A DNA stretch of 64,000 bases from Pseudomonas putida (GCF_004357765.1 NZ_SMTE01000011.1:186001-250000); one strand, 5' to 3'; shown: positions 33,386 to 44,930, counted from the stretch's first letter. Notes: generated from the letters alone by a model not told the origin. A program made the numbers and translations.

Positions 33386-34354
33386 CTAAGCAGCGAGTTG
33401 CAGGGCGGCGTCCAGTGCGCGTTGTTTGATCACAGCACCTTGGCCGAACCAGGCGGAGTCCATGCGGTATTCAGTACTCCGAGCGCGTCGCTCGTGATCG
33501 ACATACTCCGTCACGGCGTTGAGCAAGCCCCACGCAGTTCCTTGGGCTGATTCAAGCGTCGCTCCTCGGCCTTTGCCTTCATACAACCCTTGGACTTTGC
33601 GCAGTGCCCGCTCATTCTGCAGCACTTCTGGCAGTTTGCTATTGGGGGCTACGTCACACAGCACATTCATGAAGAAGCCCATTGCCTCATGCCACTGCAC
33701 CTTGCGTTCAGCCAGGGCGCGCATGCGATACATGAACTCGTCCCATTGCGAGACAGCGATGCACAGTTGTTTCTTCACTGCCTGTGGATCGAAGCGTGTG
33801 CTGTGCGGCACCTTGATTGCGCTGATAGAGCCGTTCAGGGAAATGGTCAGGGTGTTGTTGCACACCACGCGCACGGTGGTCGGTGTGGCAGTGGTGGCTA
33901 GGGTGCCGTCGCAGGAAGTTGCCAGTAGCAGGTAGCCATTGACCTGGTCGTTGCCCTTCAACGCCGTATCTTGCCCAGTACGGGCCAGAGCCCAGAACTT
34001 ACGACCACCTTTAAGCACGCCGGCGGTTTCCAGCTCGTAGCCGGAAACTTCGGTGAGGTCACGATAAAATTCGAGTACCTCTCGGGGCTGCACCGTGTGG
34101 TAGCGCTGAGAGACCACCGACAGCGGCGCCTTGCTGTCGGATCGATAGAGCACCTTTTGCTCGGGGAAGGAGTGGATCGCGCCCAGGTGGCCGATAGCAT
34201 CCGATTTGAAATGCACGGGGCTTTCCAGAATCTGCCAGTCCATTCCAGCTTCGCGTTGCCAGATTTCGATAGGTTGCTTCTGACTGAGCTGATTGCCCAG
34301 GCCATGCCATGGGGTAGCGCCAGCGTAGGCCATGGTTTCGATGAGATGTGCCAT
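33386..34354 (-). CDS. DUF932 family protein
   Basis: The protein has 322 residues and begins MAHLIETMAYAGATPWHGLG, the typical N-terminus of DUF932 (phage/plasmid LGT_TIGR03299-like) proteins. Conserved parts include LVVSQRYHTVQPREVLEF-like sequence (SVVSQRYHTVQ) and CDGTLATTATPTTVRVVCNNTL. Function is unknown; these genes accompany recombination and replication genes on plasmids and ICEs. The open frame continues 39 codons upstream, but the ATG at 34354 is preceded by AAGGAATCACTCAC. Confidence 0.88.
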   Translation of the reverse strand: MAHLIETMAYAGATPWHGLGNQLSQKQPIEIWQREAGMDWQILESPVHFKSDAIGHLGAIHSFPEQKVLYRSDSKAPLSVVSQRYHTVQPREVLEFYRDLTEVSGYELETAGVLKGGRKFWALARTGQDTALKGNDQVNGYLLLATSCDGTLATTATPTTVRVVCNNTLTISLNGSISAIKVPHSTRFDPQAVKKQLCIAVSQWDEFMYRMRALAERKVQWHEAMGFFMNVLCDVAPNSKLPEVLQNERALRKVQGLYEGKGRGATLESAQGTAWGLLNAVTEYVDHERRARSTEYRMDSAWFGQGAVIKQRALDAALQLAA

Positions 34355-34440
34355 GTGAGTGATTCCTTTTAATACAGGCAGGCATAAAGCGCTGCGCGAG
34401 GCGCAGCACCGGACAGATAAATGAAAAGAGAGAGGGCCAA

Positions 34441-34770
34441 TCAGGTCGGCAGGTTGAACCGATGACCGCATAGCAGGCAGAGGTTATGGGCCAAGATGTG
34501 GCGGTCGAGTGATTCACCGAGCTGGGCGCCGAGCACGCAGCCACCGACACCGCCGGCCAGGCCGCCGAATATGGCACCCGATACGGAGCCGAGGGTGATA
34601 CCGACCGGTCCGGCGATAGCGCCGATGGTTGCGCCAGTTTGACCGCCAGATAGGGCCGCGCTGACGCCACGCGCAACACCGCCCACGGTGCCGATGGTCG
34701 CACCGACCTTCATGGCGTGATGGAAGGAGGCGATTCTAGGGGAGTGGCAGAGAGGGCATTGCAACGACAT
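34441..34770 (-). CDS. Glycine-zipper protein with split zinc-ribbon cysteines
   Basis: This is a 109-residue protein. CPLC near the N-terminus (residues 5-8) and CLLC near the C-terminus (about 96-100) could form one zinc ribbon around a long Gly/Ala-rich middle with repeated GxxxG patterns (a glycine zipper that probably inserts in membranes). It is the first gene of the minus-strand recombination cluster. The family is seen on other Pseudomonas islands, but its function is not known to me. Confidence 0.72.
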   Translation of the reverse strand: MSLQCPLCHSPRIASFHHAMKVGATIGTVGGVARGVSAALSGGQTGATIGAIAGPVGITLGSVSGAIFGGLAGGVGGCVLGAQLGESLDRHILAHNLCLLCGHRFNLPT

Positions 34771-35097
34771 GGGGGGAACCTCAATGGTGATGATGTCGTT
34801 GGGGTTATGTGTGATTGAAATTTTTTTGAGTCGATTTTTTGCTGAATATCTTTCTCACGTCTGTCTGATCGGTGACCTCACTGTTGATATCTATAGCAAT
34901 TCATCAGCATTTAAAGGGCCAATTCGCCACTTTTGCTGAAAGAGTAAACGTGCCAAAGAGAAGAGCGTCCGAGGATAAATACAGACTTGAGTTGATGGCG
35001 GGCTAATGGCCATCATTGCGTCGGTTAGATAATCAAGAAATCCCTTTACAAGCCGATGACCTCACCAACATTGCGCGTGTTTCAACAGGAGTAGTTG
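34771..35097. other. Divergent intergenic region upstream of cluster B
   Basis: These 327 bp separate the minus-strand recombination cluster from the GTPase operon and are AT-rich at 34810-34930. They must hold promoters for both directions. I found no convincing -35/-10 pair, tRNA or obvious dyad. A ribosome-binding site (CAGGAG) ends it, 6 bp before the GTPase ATG. Confidence 0.5.
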
Positions 35098-37215
35098 ATG
35101 AAAGCCCCCCTGATCAAAGACATGGAAACCGCTGTAGCCGTTGTGCTCAAGATCTCAGCCGAGCTGAAGACTCGTAGCAACCCCCGCCCAGCCTTGGTCT
35201 CGATCCTGCGTAAACTGCGCATCGCCCGCGAGCTTTCCTCGGTCTACTACATCTGCGTAGCCGGCAGCCAAAGCGCCGGCAAGACCCGCCTCGTCCGCGA
35301 ACTCTACGAGCTGGGCGATAGCTGGCTGGCAGACAACCAAGGCCGTGGCGAGCGTATCCCGGTGTTCATCCTCGAAAAGGACTGCGACGCGCCCTACGCT
35401 GTAGTCGTCAAGTACGACGCCCAAGGCAACGAGCAAGAAGAAGAGGTCTCCCAGAGTGTCTTCCGGGCGCTGATCAGCGGCTACGACAATTCTGGCGACC
35501 TCGACTGCCTGTTCCCCAAGCTCTACGTCCCACGTCGCTACTTCGACGGCCAGCGCTGCGGCTTCGTACTGCTCCCAGGCTACGAAATGCTGAACCCGGA
35601 CAACGTCGAGTGGCAGGGCCTCATGCGCCACACCCTGGTGCACTCCCTGGGCAGCATTCTGGTCACCGACCGCACCCGCGTCGCCGACAACAGCCAGAAG
35701 CAGATCCTCAACGATCTGGTTGCCCGCTACTTCCCCGATCGCAAACCTGCCATCGCCGTCACCAAGACTGAAACGCTCACCCCAGGGCAGATGGATGAAC
35801 TGGCAGGCACTGTGGCCGAAGTGTTCCAGATCCGCTCTGACGAGCAAGACCGTGTGATATTCACCGGCGTTGGCGACGACTCCTACCGCTCTGCCTGGAG
35901 CAGCCAACTCATCCAAGTCATCAACAAATATGCGCTGTCTGCAGGCGGCTCGGACGCAGGTCGTCTGCGGGAGCTGGAGAAGCTGCTGGACACGGAACTG
36001 GCAACAGTCAAGGCGGCGCTGGAAAGTGAGTTGGACGCTCAGAGCATTAGCGAACACCTGACCGAGCGCCAGGCCGAGCGGATGCGAGAGGTTTTCACCA
36101 AGGCGTCGGAGCGCTACCGGAACCGTTATGCCAAACGGCTGCGCGAGCACACCATGTCCTATCTCAATCAGGTCCAGAAAATTGCTGAGGATAGGTACAT
36201 TAAGGAAGAAGAGAACTTCACCAACAAGCTTAGGCATGCGGCGAACTTCCTCACGCTGCAATCCGGTGAAAACGAAACCCGTTTCAGGTCGCGAATCATC
36301 GATTGCTGGTGCAACGGGACCAAGATTCTGCAATCCCCGCTGGAGTCCGATTACCTGGCCATCTCGGACATGTCCGCGAAAGAACTCGGCATTCAGGAAA
36401 TCAAATCCACGGAGCTCGCTGCGATCAAGCATGAGGGCCTGAACAAACTGCTGGGTTACGAGGGTGCCTCTCTCGAAGTGCCTGCGGTGGGTACCCAGGA
36501 GCTGCAGCATGATCTGCGTCTGCTGCTTTCCAAGGGTAGTACTACCACCAATGACGTCGAGCGATTCAAAGCGGAGCATGTCGAAGAGGTGCTCAAGGCG
36601 CTGCCCGCGATGACCATGGAGTACTTCCGTCTCAACCAGGCAGTTGCCATCCGTACTCCTGAGCTGGCCCGCACCGAACTGGAAGCGTTCGATTTCGGCA
36701 AGCTCGCTTCGTCCATTCAGCAAGACCTCCCCAAGGTCGCCGCCTCGGCCAAGCCGCTGCTCAATACCCTTGCGGCAATCCTCGCAGTGGACGTGGTCAT
36801 CGACGGCTCCATCGACACCATCCCGGCCATCGCGGGCACGCTGACGGGCGGCCAGACCGCTGCTGCTTCGCTGGGCGCTTCGTTGTCCATGGCCGCTGCC
36901 GGGGCGATCACCCTTGGTTTCATCGCCTATCGCGGTGCTTCCGAAATTCAGCGCTATGATGCGGCGCGCAAGGGCTTCATCGCCGAAAGCCTCAACCAGT
37001 TCGCCGAGGCCCATATCAAGAAGGGCCTGGAGCTCTACGACGACCTGATGGAAACCCTCGAAGAGCGCCTGGTGCGCAACCTGCGGGTGGCCTATGGCCT
37101 GGGCGCCGACCTCACGGTAAAAGACGCACTGGCACGTGGGTTGACGCGCCTGGAGCACGCTCGGGTGAACCTGGTCAAAGCCATCGACGATGCGCAAAGC
37201 CGCCATGTGGCTTGA
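35098..37215 (+). CDS. Dynamin-like large GTPase 1 with hydrophobic paddle
   Basis: The protein has 705 residues. The P-loop is GSQSAGKT (56-63). The region expected for G3 reads GFVLLPGYEML, lacking the canonical DxxG, and AVTKTE is a degenerate G4. Long helical segments follow (about 290-530). A Gly/Ala-rich hydrophobic stretch (about 580-625, AAASLGASLSMAAAGAITLGFIAY in parts) resembles the membrane paddle of bacterial dynamin-like proteins, then more helix. It is the first gene of a five-gene run and overlaps the next by 26 bp. It probably assembles on membranes with the second GTPase. No specific family is recognised. Confidence 0.75.
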   Translation: MKAPLIKDMETAVAVVLKISAELKTRSNPRPALVSILRKLRIARELSSVYYICVAGSQSAGKTRLVRELYELGDSWLADNQGRGERIPVFILEKDCDAPYAVVVKYDAQGNEQEEEVSQSVFRALISGYDNSGDLDCLFPKLYVPRRYFDGQRCGFVLLPGYEMLNPDNVEWQGLMRHTLVHSLGSILVTDRTRVADNSQKQILNDLVARYFPDRKPAIAVTKTETLTPGQMDELAGTVAEVFQIRSDEQDRVIFTGVGDDSYRSAWSSQLIQVINKYALSAGGSDAGRLRELEKLLDTELATVKAALESELDAQSISEHLTERQAERMREVFTKASERYRNRYAKRLREHTMSYLNQVQKIAEDRYIKEEENFTNKLRHAANFLTLQSGENETRFRSRIIDCWCNGTKILQSPLESDYLAISDMSAKELGIQEIKSTELAAIKHEGLNKLLGYEGASLEVPAVGTQELQHDLRLLLSKGSTTTNDVERFKAEHVEEVLKALPAMTMEYFRLNQAVAIRTPELARTELEAFDFGKLASSIQQDLPKVAASAKPLLNTLAAILAVDVVIDGSIDTIPAIAGTLTGGQTAAASLGASLSMAAAGAITLGFIAYRGASEIQRYDAARKGFIAESLNQFAEAHIKKGLELYDDLMETLEERLVRNLRVAYGLGADLTVKDALARGLTRLEHARVNLVKAIDDAQSRHVA

Positions 37216-39058
37216 GAAATACAGCAACCGCTATCGCTGGGCCTATAACGCGTATCAGCGCTTCATCGACGAAATGGACCCAAGCCTGGCTGGAGACTTC
37301 AACCGCTCCAGCCATGTGACGGTCGCCGTCTATGGCGCCACTCAGGTCGGCAAGACCACGCTGATTCTGGATTTGCTGGGCGTGACCGGTGAGGCTCTGG
37401 AGCGCGCTTCCAGTGTATTGCGAGGCGATCAACGCATGGGCAAGTCTTCGACGGCCTGTGCGATTCGTTACGGCCGCTCGAAGGATGATCACTGGTACAT
37501 CGGCGATGACGGTGGGGCGTTGGATGATGAAGCCGCAAGGGTACAGTTTTCCGCGATACGCACTGAGATGGAGGAGGGCTGGGCACAGTCCGTTGAGGTG
37601 TTGTCTGTGCGGTTGCCATCGATGTTCTTCGAGCAAGGGGGAGGGGATGCGCTGAGCCTGGACCTGCGCATTCTCGATATCCCGGGCATCAATGCTGTTA
37701 ACGAGGCTGAGCAGGCTCAGGTCGCGCGAGTGGCGGAGAAGTATGTGGCCACGGCCGATCTGATCTTGCTGGTCGGGCGTGCAGATGACCTGGGCTTCCT
37801 TCATCCCAACAAGCTCAAGCTGGCGGCGTTGGGTGACTGGATGCTGCAACCCAACCGCTATCGTGTGGTGCTCTCCTATACGTTCTCGCCTGCCAGTTTC
37901 AAGACTTGGTTCGGGCAGGACGAGCGCACGGTGGATCAGGTGAGAGCCTATATTTACCAAGAGCTGGGTACCCACGACTACATGCCGCCGCCGGAAGTGG
38001 AAAAGATGTTGTTTCCACTGGAGTTTGGCGACTCGCTGGGAAGCCTCAGTGCCGACCCGGTATATCACCAGAGAGCCGTGAAACTGATCCTGCGGTTGCG
38101 AAGTGAATTACTGGCCGGCATCACAAAATCTGCAAGCCCGTACGGGCGTCTGGCCTCCGCATTCAAGATGAAAACCTTGATCGATGTAAGGCTTGAGCGA
38201 GAGCAGGTTCAATACGAAAAGCACAGGAAGGAGTTGGAGGTCGCCCTTCAGCAGGCACTGGATGCGCTGATGCAGAGCGAGGGCTTGTTGAATGACTGCC
38301 AGAAAGAAAGCGGCGCGCTACATCATCACAGACGTTGCCTGCACCGGTACCTGAAGGTTTACCGGGGCAATGATCTTCGCCGCTACTTCACTCAGCCTTT
38401 GCCGAGTACTACGGAATCAGTCAGTGCCCTGAAGTCGCTTGCCATGCAGTTCGAGAACGGTATCCAGGCCAAATGGAAAGCGATGTGTGAGCGCCACGCC
38501 CATCGTCAGGCCAATTCCCGACTGGCCGAGCTTTCGCCTCCCACGACCAGCGCGCTGAACAGCTTCTATCAGAAAATGAACGGGTACCTTACCGACGGCT
38601 ACTGGTGGTCAAGCGAGAACTTCCGTACCGATCACAGCATGCTGCTGGGGGCGGCCGAGAAGGTCGTGGACGCCTACACCGAAGCCGCCACCGAGGAAAT
38701 TCGCAAGTATATGGAGCATCAGGCGAATGGCCTGAAGCGAAAATACTCGGATTACGAGCGGCGGCTTGCCGTGATGAAAACAGCCGTAGCAGAGCGCCAG
38801 CAGGCGGTGAAGGGCATACAAGGCAAGCGCCACCATCTTGAACAGGCCCACGCGGAATTCAAAGCGCGCATGCAGTTCAGCATGGAACACTCGCACAAGT
38901 TTGAACAATACATCCTCGAAGCGTTCAAGGCCGAGCTCGATCGCGTCCGGGAAGCCATCCGCCGTCCGCTCAATGCGATAGAACAGCTCTACGACATGTT
39001 CTACCTCCATGTGCTGCTGGGCGAACTCGACAAAATGCTGGAAGGGAAGAAGTTCTGA
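37190..39058 (+). CDS. Dynamin-like large GTPase 2
   Basis: The protein has 622 residues. The P-loop is YGATQVGKTT (G49-T57), G3 is DIPGINAVNE, and LLVGRADDLGF stands where G4 is expected. The rest is largely coiled coil, with repeated Glu/Gln/Lys helices at about 330-400 and 490-590. No transmembrane helix is obvious. A second ATG at 37205 is possible. It overlaps GTPase 1 by 26 bp and ends in TGATG shared with the next start, so the subunits are probably made in fixed ratio. Pairs of dynamin-like GTPases often form hetero-oligomers. Confidence 0.75.
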   Translation: MRKAAMWLEKYSNRYRWAYNAYQRFIDEMDPSLAGDFNRSSHVTVAVYGATQVGKTTLILDLLGVTGEALERASSVLRGDQRMGKSSTACAIRYGRSKDDHWYIGDDGGALDDEAARVQFSAIRTEMEEGWAQSVEVLSVRLPSMFFEQGGGDALSLDLRILDIPGINAVNEAEQAQVARVAEKYVATADLILLVGRADDLGFLHPNKLKLAALGDWMLQPNRYRVVLSYTFSPASFKTWFGQDERTVDQVRAYIYQELGTHDYMPPPEVEKMLFPLEFGDSLGSLSADPVYHQRAVKLILRLRSELLAGITKSASPYGRLASAFKMKTLIDVRLEREQVQYEKHRKELEVALQQALDALMQSEGLLNDCQKESGALHHHRRCLHRYLKVYRGNDLRRYFTQPLPSTTESVSALKSLAMQFENGIQAKWKAMCERHAHRQANSRLAELSPPTTSALNSFYQKMNGYLTDGYWWSSENFRTDHSMLLGAAEKVVDAYTEAATEEIRKYMEHQANGLKRKYSDYERRLAVMKTAVAERQQAVKGIQGKRHHLEQAHAEFKARMQFSMEHSHKFEQYILEAFKAELDRVREAIRRPLNAIEQLYDMFYLHVLLGELDKMLEGKKF

Positions 39059-39693
39059 TGGAACGATCCGATTTGGATGCCGAAATCTTAGCCGCTGATC
39101 AAGAGCTGTCAGCGCTGTTGGAAAAGCACATCAATGCGCCGGTGAAGCGAAGCATCGAGGAAGTGAGCGGGGGGCTGTCGCTCACACTCAAGGGCGACTT
39201 CGAGTCCACCGTGCTCAGCCTACGGTCGGAGCTGAAAAAGCTGCACAGCGCGTTCGAGGACTTGGGCGACGACCTTGGCAGCGTCCGCCAGGTGTCCAAG
39301 CGCATCGAGACACTGGTTCAGAAGGTTGAGTCTGCGCAGGATGGCCGGTTCGAGAATGCTGGCTTGCAGGTTGTCGAAAGCGCTCGCCTGGTTACCGAAG
39401 GGATCGCCGGTGTCGAGGAGCGCTTGAGCAAACTTGGCGCCGCCCAACTGCATCACCTGAACGCCGCGTTGAAAGCGCTGGCTGCAGATATTCACAGCCA
39501 GCGTGCTGAACGCCGCGATGACCAGCAACAGTCGTTGGCCAGACTGGATGAAATCGCGTCCACGATTGCAGCGCAGCAGGCTCAGTCGCAGACGGTGCAA
39601 CAGTTGTCCAAGCGGCGCTTTATCTGGATCTGTGCGGCGCTTGGCTTGAATCTTGGTGTTCTCGTAGCCGTATTGGTCAAAGCATTCCTGTAG
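39058..39693 (+). CDS. Coiled-coil protein with C-terminal membrane anchor
   Basis: The protein has 211 residues. Residues 1-180 are almost continuous amphipathic helix (heptads of L/V/I with E/Q/R). The last 22 residues (RFIWICAALGLNLGVLVAVL) form one transmembrane helix with only a few residues after it, giving a tail-anchored topology with the coiled coil in the cytoplasm. It is translated by a TGATG junction from GTPase 2. It could link the GTPases to the inner membrane. No family is recognised. Confidence 0.72.
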   Translation: MERSDLDAEILAADQELSALLEKHINAPVKRSIEEVSGGLSLTLKGDFESTVLSLRSELKKLHSAFEDLGDDLGSVRQVSKRIETLVQKVESAQDGRFENAGLQVVESARLVTEGIAGVEERLSKLGAAQLHHLNAALKALAADIHSQRAERRDDQQQSLARLDEIASTIAAQQAQSQTVQQLSKRRFIWICAALGLNLGVLVAVLVKAFL

Positions 39694-39788
39694 AGGCTTG
39701 CTCGGGTGCCCGGCATTGTCGCGGCGCCCGAATGTTGCAGTCGGATCGTCTTCTTCCTCCTTTTTGAACCGGTCAAGGACAGCCCGTC

Positions 39789-41042
39789 GTGAGTTCCTCA
39801 AACGTACTTTCTTCCCCTGATACTACTGTGCAACGGCTTCTCGAAGAACGCGAGCAGGAGCGCCAAGCCGACCTGCTCGACCAGGTTGCCTTCACTGATA
39901 CAGCCAGCGCACCGAAGGCGGTTGCGGTCATCTGGAGCTTCATTCGCTCTTATGACCAGCACCGCAACGAGATGCCGCTGGACCAGTGGCTCACCCAAGA
40001 GCTCAAAAAGTACCCGCAACTTTGGCAGGGCAATGCTGAGGTCGAGGCTGTTGCACGTACGTTGATCAACTCGATCTCGCGAACTCATCAGCACAAAGCG
40101 TCGTTGCAACAACACCTCGACAAGGGAAAGAGCGCGGTCAATTGGCTGGCCAGAGAGCTGGAACAGGACGTGCAGAACAACCCTGAGTTGAATCCAAGTG
40201 AATACGCGGGCCAGGTGCAGAGCATGCTGGCGTCAGCCAATGTGTCGCTGGCGCAAAAACTCGATCCGAGTGTGCGCCATTCCACTGTGCCTGACGATGT
40301 CACCGGTAATTCTTCGCCGATTCTTGCTGAAACCCAGCCGACCATCTGGGACGAAACCTCCCGCTTGGAAATTTCCAGGGAGATCAACAAGCAAGCGCTG
40401 CTGAATGCCGCCCTGAACGCTTCGTACCACGGTGCCCGTATCCTCGGACAGCGCACCTGGAACTGGTGGCGAGGTGAGGAAAACGCACCCGCAAGTGTGG
40501 CGATGCAGGCATTCTTCGACAGCTCGCTGAAGTCGGCCGACCATGTCGGCGCGCAGGTTGCGGTGTCGGGTGGCGTGATGGTTGCGGCAAAAAGTGGCTG
40601 GTTGAGCTTTTTCCGCGACGCGTCAGCCGAAGAGGTCGCGACCACGACCTACGTTGGCCTGGAGCGTGCCAAAGCCTTGTACAAGCTCGGGCAAGGCGAC
40701 ATTTTTGCGGATACCGCGATCAACGCCATCGAACAGACCACCATGGTGGCTGCTCGCTCATTGGCCCAGGCCGCTGAACATAAAGGCGCGGCGCTCGGCG
40801 CCGAGTGGGGTGCAGCTCTGGGCACTGTGTTTGGTCCAGGAGGTACGGCTATTGGCGGGGTTGTCGGTGGTGTCGTTGGCCGTGCGGCCGGGAAGGCCGT
40901 CGGCACCCTGATCGAGAAGGGCGGCCGAAAGGTTATCGAGGTTGCCAGCAAGGTAGTTCGCAAGGTGGTCGGCACACTCAAAGATGTAGCGACGAAGACC
41001 GTCGAACGCGTGTCAGATTTCTTTTCGTCGTTGTTTAGTTGA
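39789..41042 (+). CDS. Uncharacterised cluster-B protein with glycine-zipper C-terminus
   Basis: The protein has 417 residues and starts with GTG, preceded by AAGGA at a distance of about 10 bp. Residues 1-250 are helical and polar. Around 260-290 is a moderately hydrophobic patch, and residues about 335-375 are rich in G and A with GxxxG spacing (GTVFGPGGTAIGGVVGG), typical of membrane-inserting glycine zippers. The last 40 residues alternate K and V in an amphipathic helix. This layout recalls pore-forming or membrane-perturbing effectors, but no homology supports a definite role. Confidence 0.68.
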   Translation: MSSSNVLSSPDTTVQRLLEEREQERQADLLDQVAFTDTASAPKAVAVIWSFIRSYDQHRNEMPLDQWLTQELKKYPQLWQGNAEVEAVARTLINSISRTHQHKASLQQHLDKGKSAVNWLARELEQDVQNNPELNPSEYAGQVQSMLASANVSLAQKLDPSVRHSTVPDDVTGNSSPILAETQPTIWDETSRLEISREINKQALLNAALNASYHGARILGQRTWNWWRGEENAPASVAMQAFFDSSLKSADHVGAQVAVSGGVMVAAKSGWLSFFRDASAEEVATTTYVGLERAKALYKLGQGDIFADTAINAIEQTTMVAARSLAQAAEHKGAALGAEWGAALGTVFGPGGTAIGGVVGGVVGRAAGKAVGTLIEKGGRKVIEVASKVVRKVVGTLKDVATKTVERVSDFFSSLFS

Positions 41043-41051
41043 GGCCGAGAG

Positions 41052-43400
<2,349 letters not shown>

Positions 43401-43456
43401 CAGTACCCACCCGTGAGCCAGGCTTGTGCTGGCTCACGTTCACACCCCGGCATACC

Positions 43457-43702
43457 TCAGCTCTCGGGCGCCACTCCCAGCAGCATTTGAACCTGACGCC
43501 GCAGTTGCCCCACCAGCTCACGTTCAGCGCGCAACTCGGACCGCAGTTCATTGTTCTCGTGCTCGTGAATCCGAGCGATGCGCTGCACATCCCGATCGTT
43601 TCTGACCACATCCCAAACCTCTCCCATCCGCGAGTGCACCAGCACGAGAACGAGCAGAGTGATGCCGCTTAGGCTCAGCAGTGCGAGCTGCAGGGTTTCC
43701 AT
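43457..43702 (-). CDS. Small membrane-anchored coiled-coil protein
   Basis: The protein has 81 residues. Residues 3-24 form one transmembrane helix (LQLALLSLSGITLLVLVLVH), and 30-75 form an amphipathic coiled coil rich in R/E/L. It is convergent with the AAA+ gene and separated from it by 56 bp. The shape resembles phage-lysis or signal-hub small proteins, but I recognise no family. It may belong to cluster B or be an independent insertion. Confidence 0.55.
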   Translation of the reverse strand: METLQLALLSLSGITLLVLVLVHSRMGEVWDVVRNDRDVQRIARIHEHENNELRSELRAERELVGQLRRQVQMLLGVAPES

Positions 43703-44051
43703 TTATCGCTTCCTTGAGTAGTGGCTGTTTGCCGTTAAGCGAAACGATATGTCTAGTACTGCTACATGTCTATATTGGCTACTTGTACAGGTAAAGGATT
43801 GGTGCAGATCCGGCCTGCGCTTGGCTGGCGCGTGGATAGGAGGGTGAAAGCAATGTGCTATCGTGTAGGCCGCGGATGGCATGGTCTTAAGAGGGAAGCG
43901 CTCTCGCAATGGAGATTTTCGACCGCCTGCTTGATACGTATAAATACTTTACATATCTAGCGCGTGTTGATCGTAATTGAGCAGACACGTAGGATTTCAC
44001 GTCACGTCATTTGTCTGGTCGCTACCCGCTGCCAATCATTCAGGGCCCACG
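43703..44051. other. Intergenic region upstream of the WYL regulator
   Basis: These 349 bp lie between the divergent 81-residue gene and the WYL regulator. ATGTCTA occurs twice (about 43749 and 43766), and the last part is AT-rich (TATAAATACTTTACATATC at about 43938), a plausible promoter region. I could not find a clean long dyad of the kind BrxR/CapW proteins bind. Confidence 0.45.
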
Positions 44052-44930
44052 ATGAAACATAAGCAAAGCATGGATCAAATCCGCTGGGACCTTGCCCTGC
44101 GCTACCGCCTGATCGAAACGGTGGTCTGGTGGGAGGGGCGCCTGACCACCAACCACTTGATGCAGTGCTTCGGCATCAGCCGGCAGCAGGCATCAAAGGA
44201 CATCAATACCTACATCACCGACTATGCCTCGAAGAATCTGGTCTACGACAAGCAGATCAAAGGCTACGTGCCAACCCGGCAGTTCAAACCGTTGTTCATC
44301 GACGACAGCGCCAGTGCCTACCTGGACCTGCTCAACCACAACGATGAGCGTGCGCCGCATATCGAAGGGTTGAACCTAGCTTACGCGCACACTGAAGTGT
44401 TGAAGGTACCCGATCGCTCTGTGAGGCCCGAGGTGCTGCGGCCACTGCTCAAGGCGTGTCGTGAAAAGCGGCGTCTGGACATCGAGTACGTGTCGTTCAA
44501 AACCCCGGAAGTGGAAGGGCGCACCATTGCGCCGCACACGTTGGTGTACACCGGGATGCGTTGGCACGTGCGGGCTTACTGCGAGAAGAACCGGGAGTAT
44601 CGGGACTTTGTGTTGAGCCGTTTTCGAGGCGAGCCGGAGCTGCTCGACGATCAGACGGAAAATGGTGTCGAGCACGACGTGGAGTGGAACACCAAGATCG
44701 ATGTGATCTTCAAGCCGGACGAGCGCCTGACGCCGGCGCAACGGTCGATCATTGAAGTGGACTACGCGATGACTAATGGGCAGCTTGTGGTCAAAAGCTC
44801 ACAAGCATTGGCGAAGTACGTAGTGAAACGATTTCACGTAAATCCGAACCAGCATGACGCCCGCCCTGAAGCCCAGCAGTTGGTGTTGGCGAACCGGGCT
44901 GAGTTGAAACTCTGGCTGAGCTTAGACTAA
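44052..44930 (+). CDS. WYL-domain transcriptional regulator, BrxR/CapW-like
   Basis: The protein has 292 residues with the layout winged HTH - WYL - WCX. The N-terminus (YRLIETVVWWEGRLTTNHLMQCFGISRQQASKDINTY, here cited in parts: WWEGRL, FGISRQQASKDI) closely fits the BrxR/CapW group. The middle contains the WYL core with EYVSFKTPEVEGRTIAPH and GMRWHVRAYCEKNREYRDFVLSR. These dimeric repressors control BREX, CBASS and other defence loci and may sense a nucleotide ligand. An upstream in-frame ATG (43977) lacks the conserved start. It lies 650 bp after cluster B and is its best candidate regulator. Confidence 0.85.
   Translation: MKHKQSMDQIRWDLALRYRLIETVVWWEGRLTTNHLMQCFGISRQQASKDINTYITDYASKNLVYDKQIKGYVPTRQFKPLFIDDSASAYLDLLNHNDERAPHIEGLNLAYAHTEVLKVPDRSVRPEVLRPLLKACREKRRLDIEYVSFKTPEVEGRTIAPHTLVYTGMRWHVRAYCEKNREYRDFVLSRFRGEPELLDDQTENGVEHDVEWNTKIDVIFKPDERLTPAQRSIIEVDYAMTNGQLVVKSSQALAKYVVKRFHVNPNQHDARPEAQQLVLANRAELKLWLSLD

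Noticed and set aside
35155-37227. 690-codon minus-strand frame opposite GTPase 1
   Set aside because: The plus strand has a P-loop, ribosome-binding site and coupled neighbours; the minus frame has no motif and no start context.
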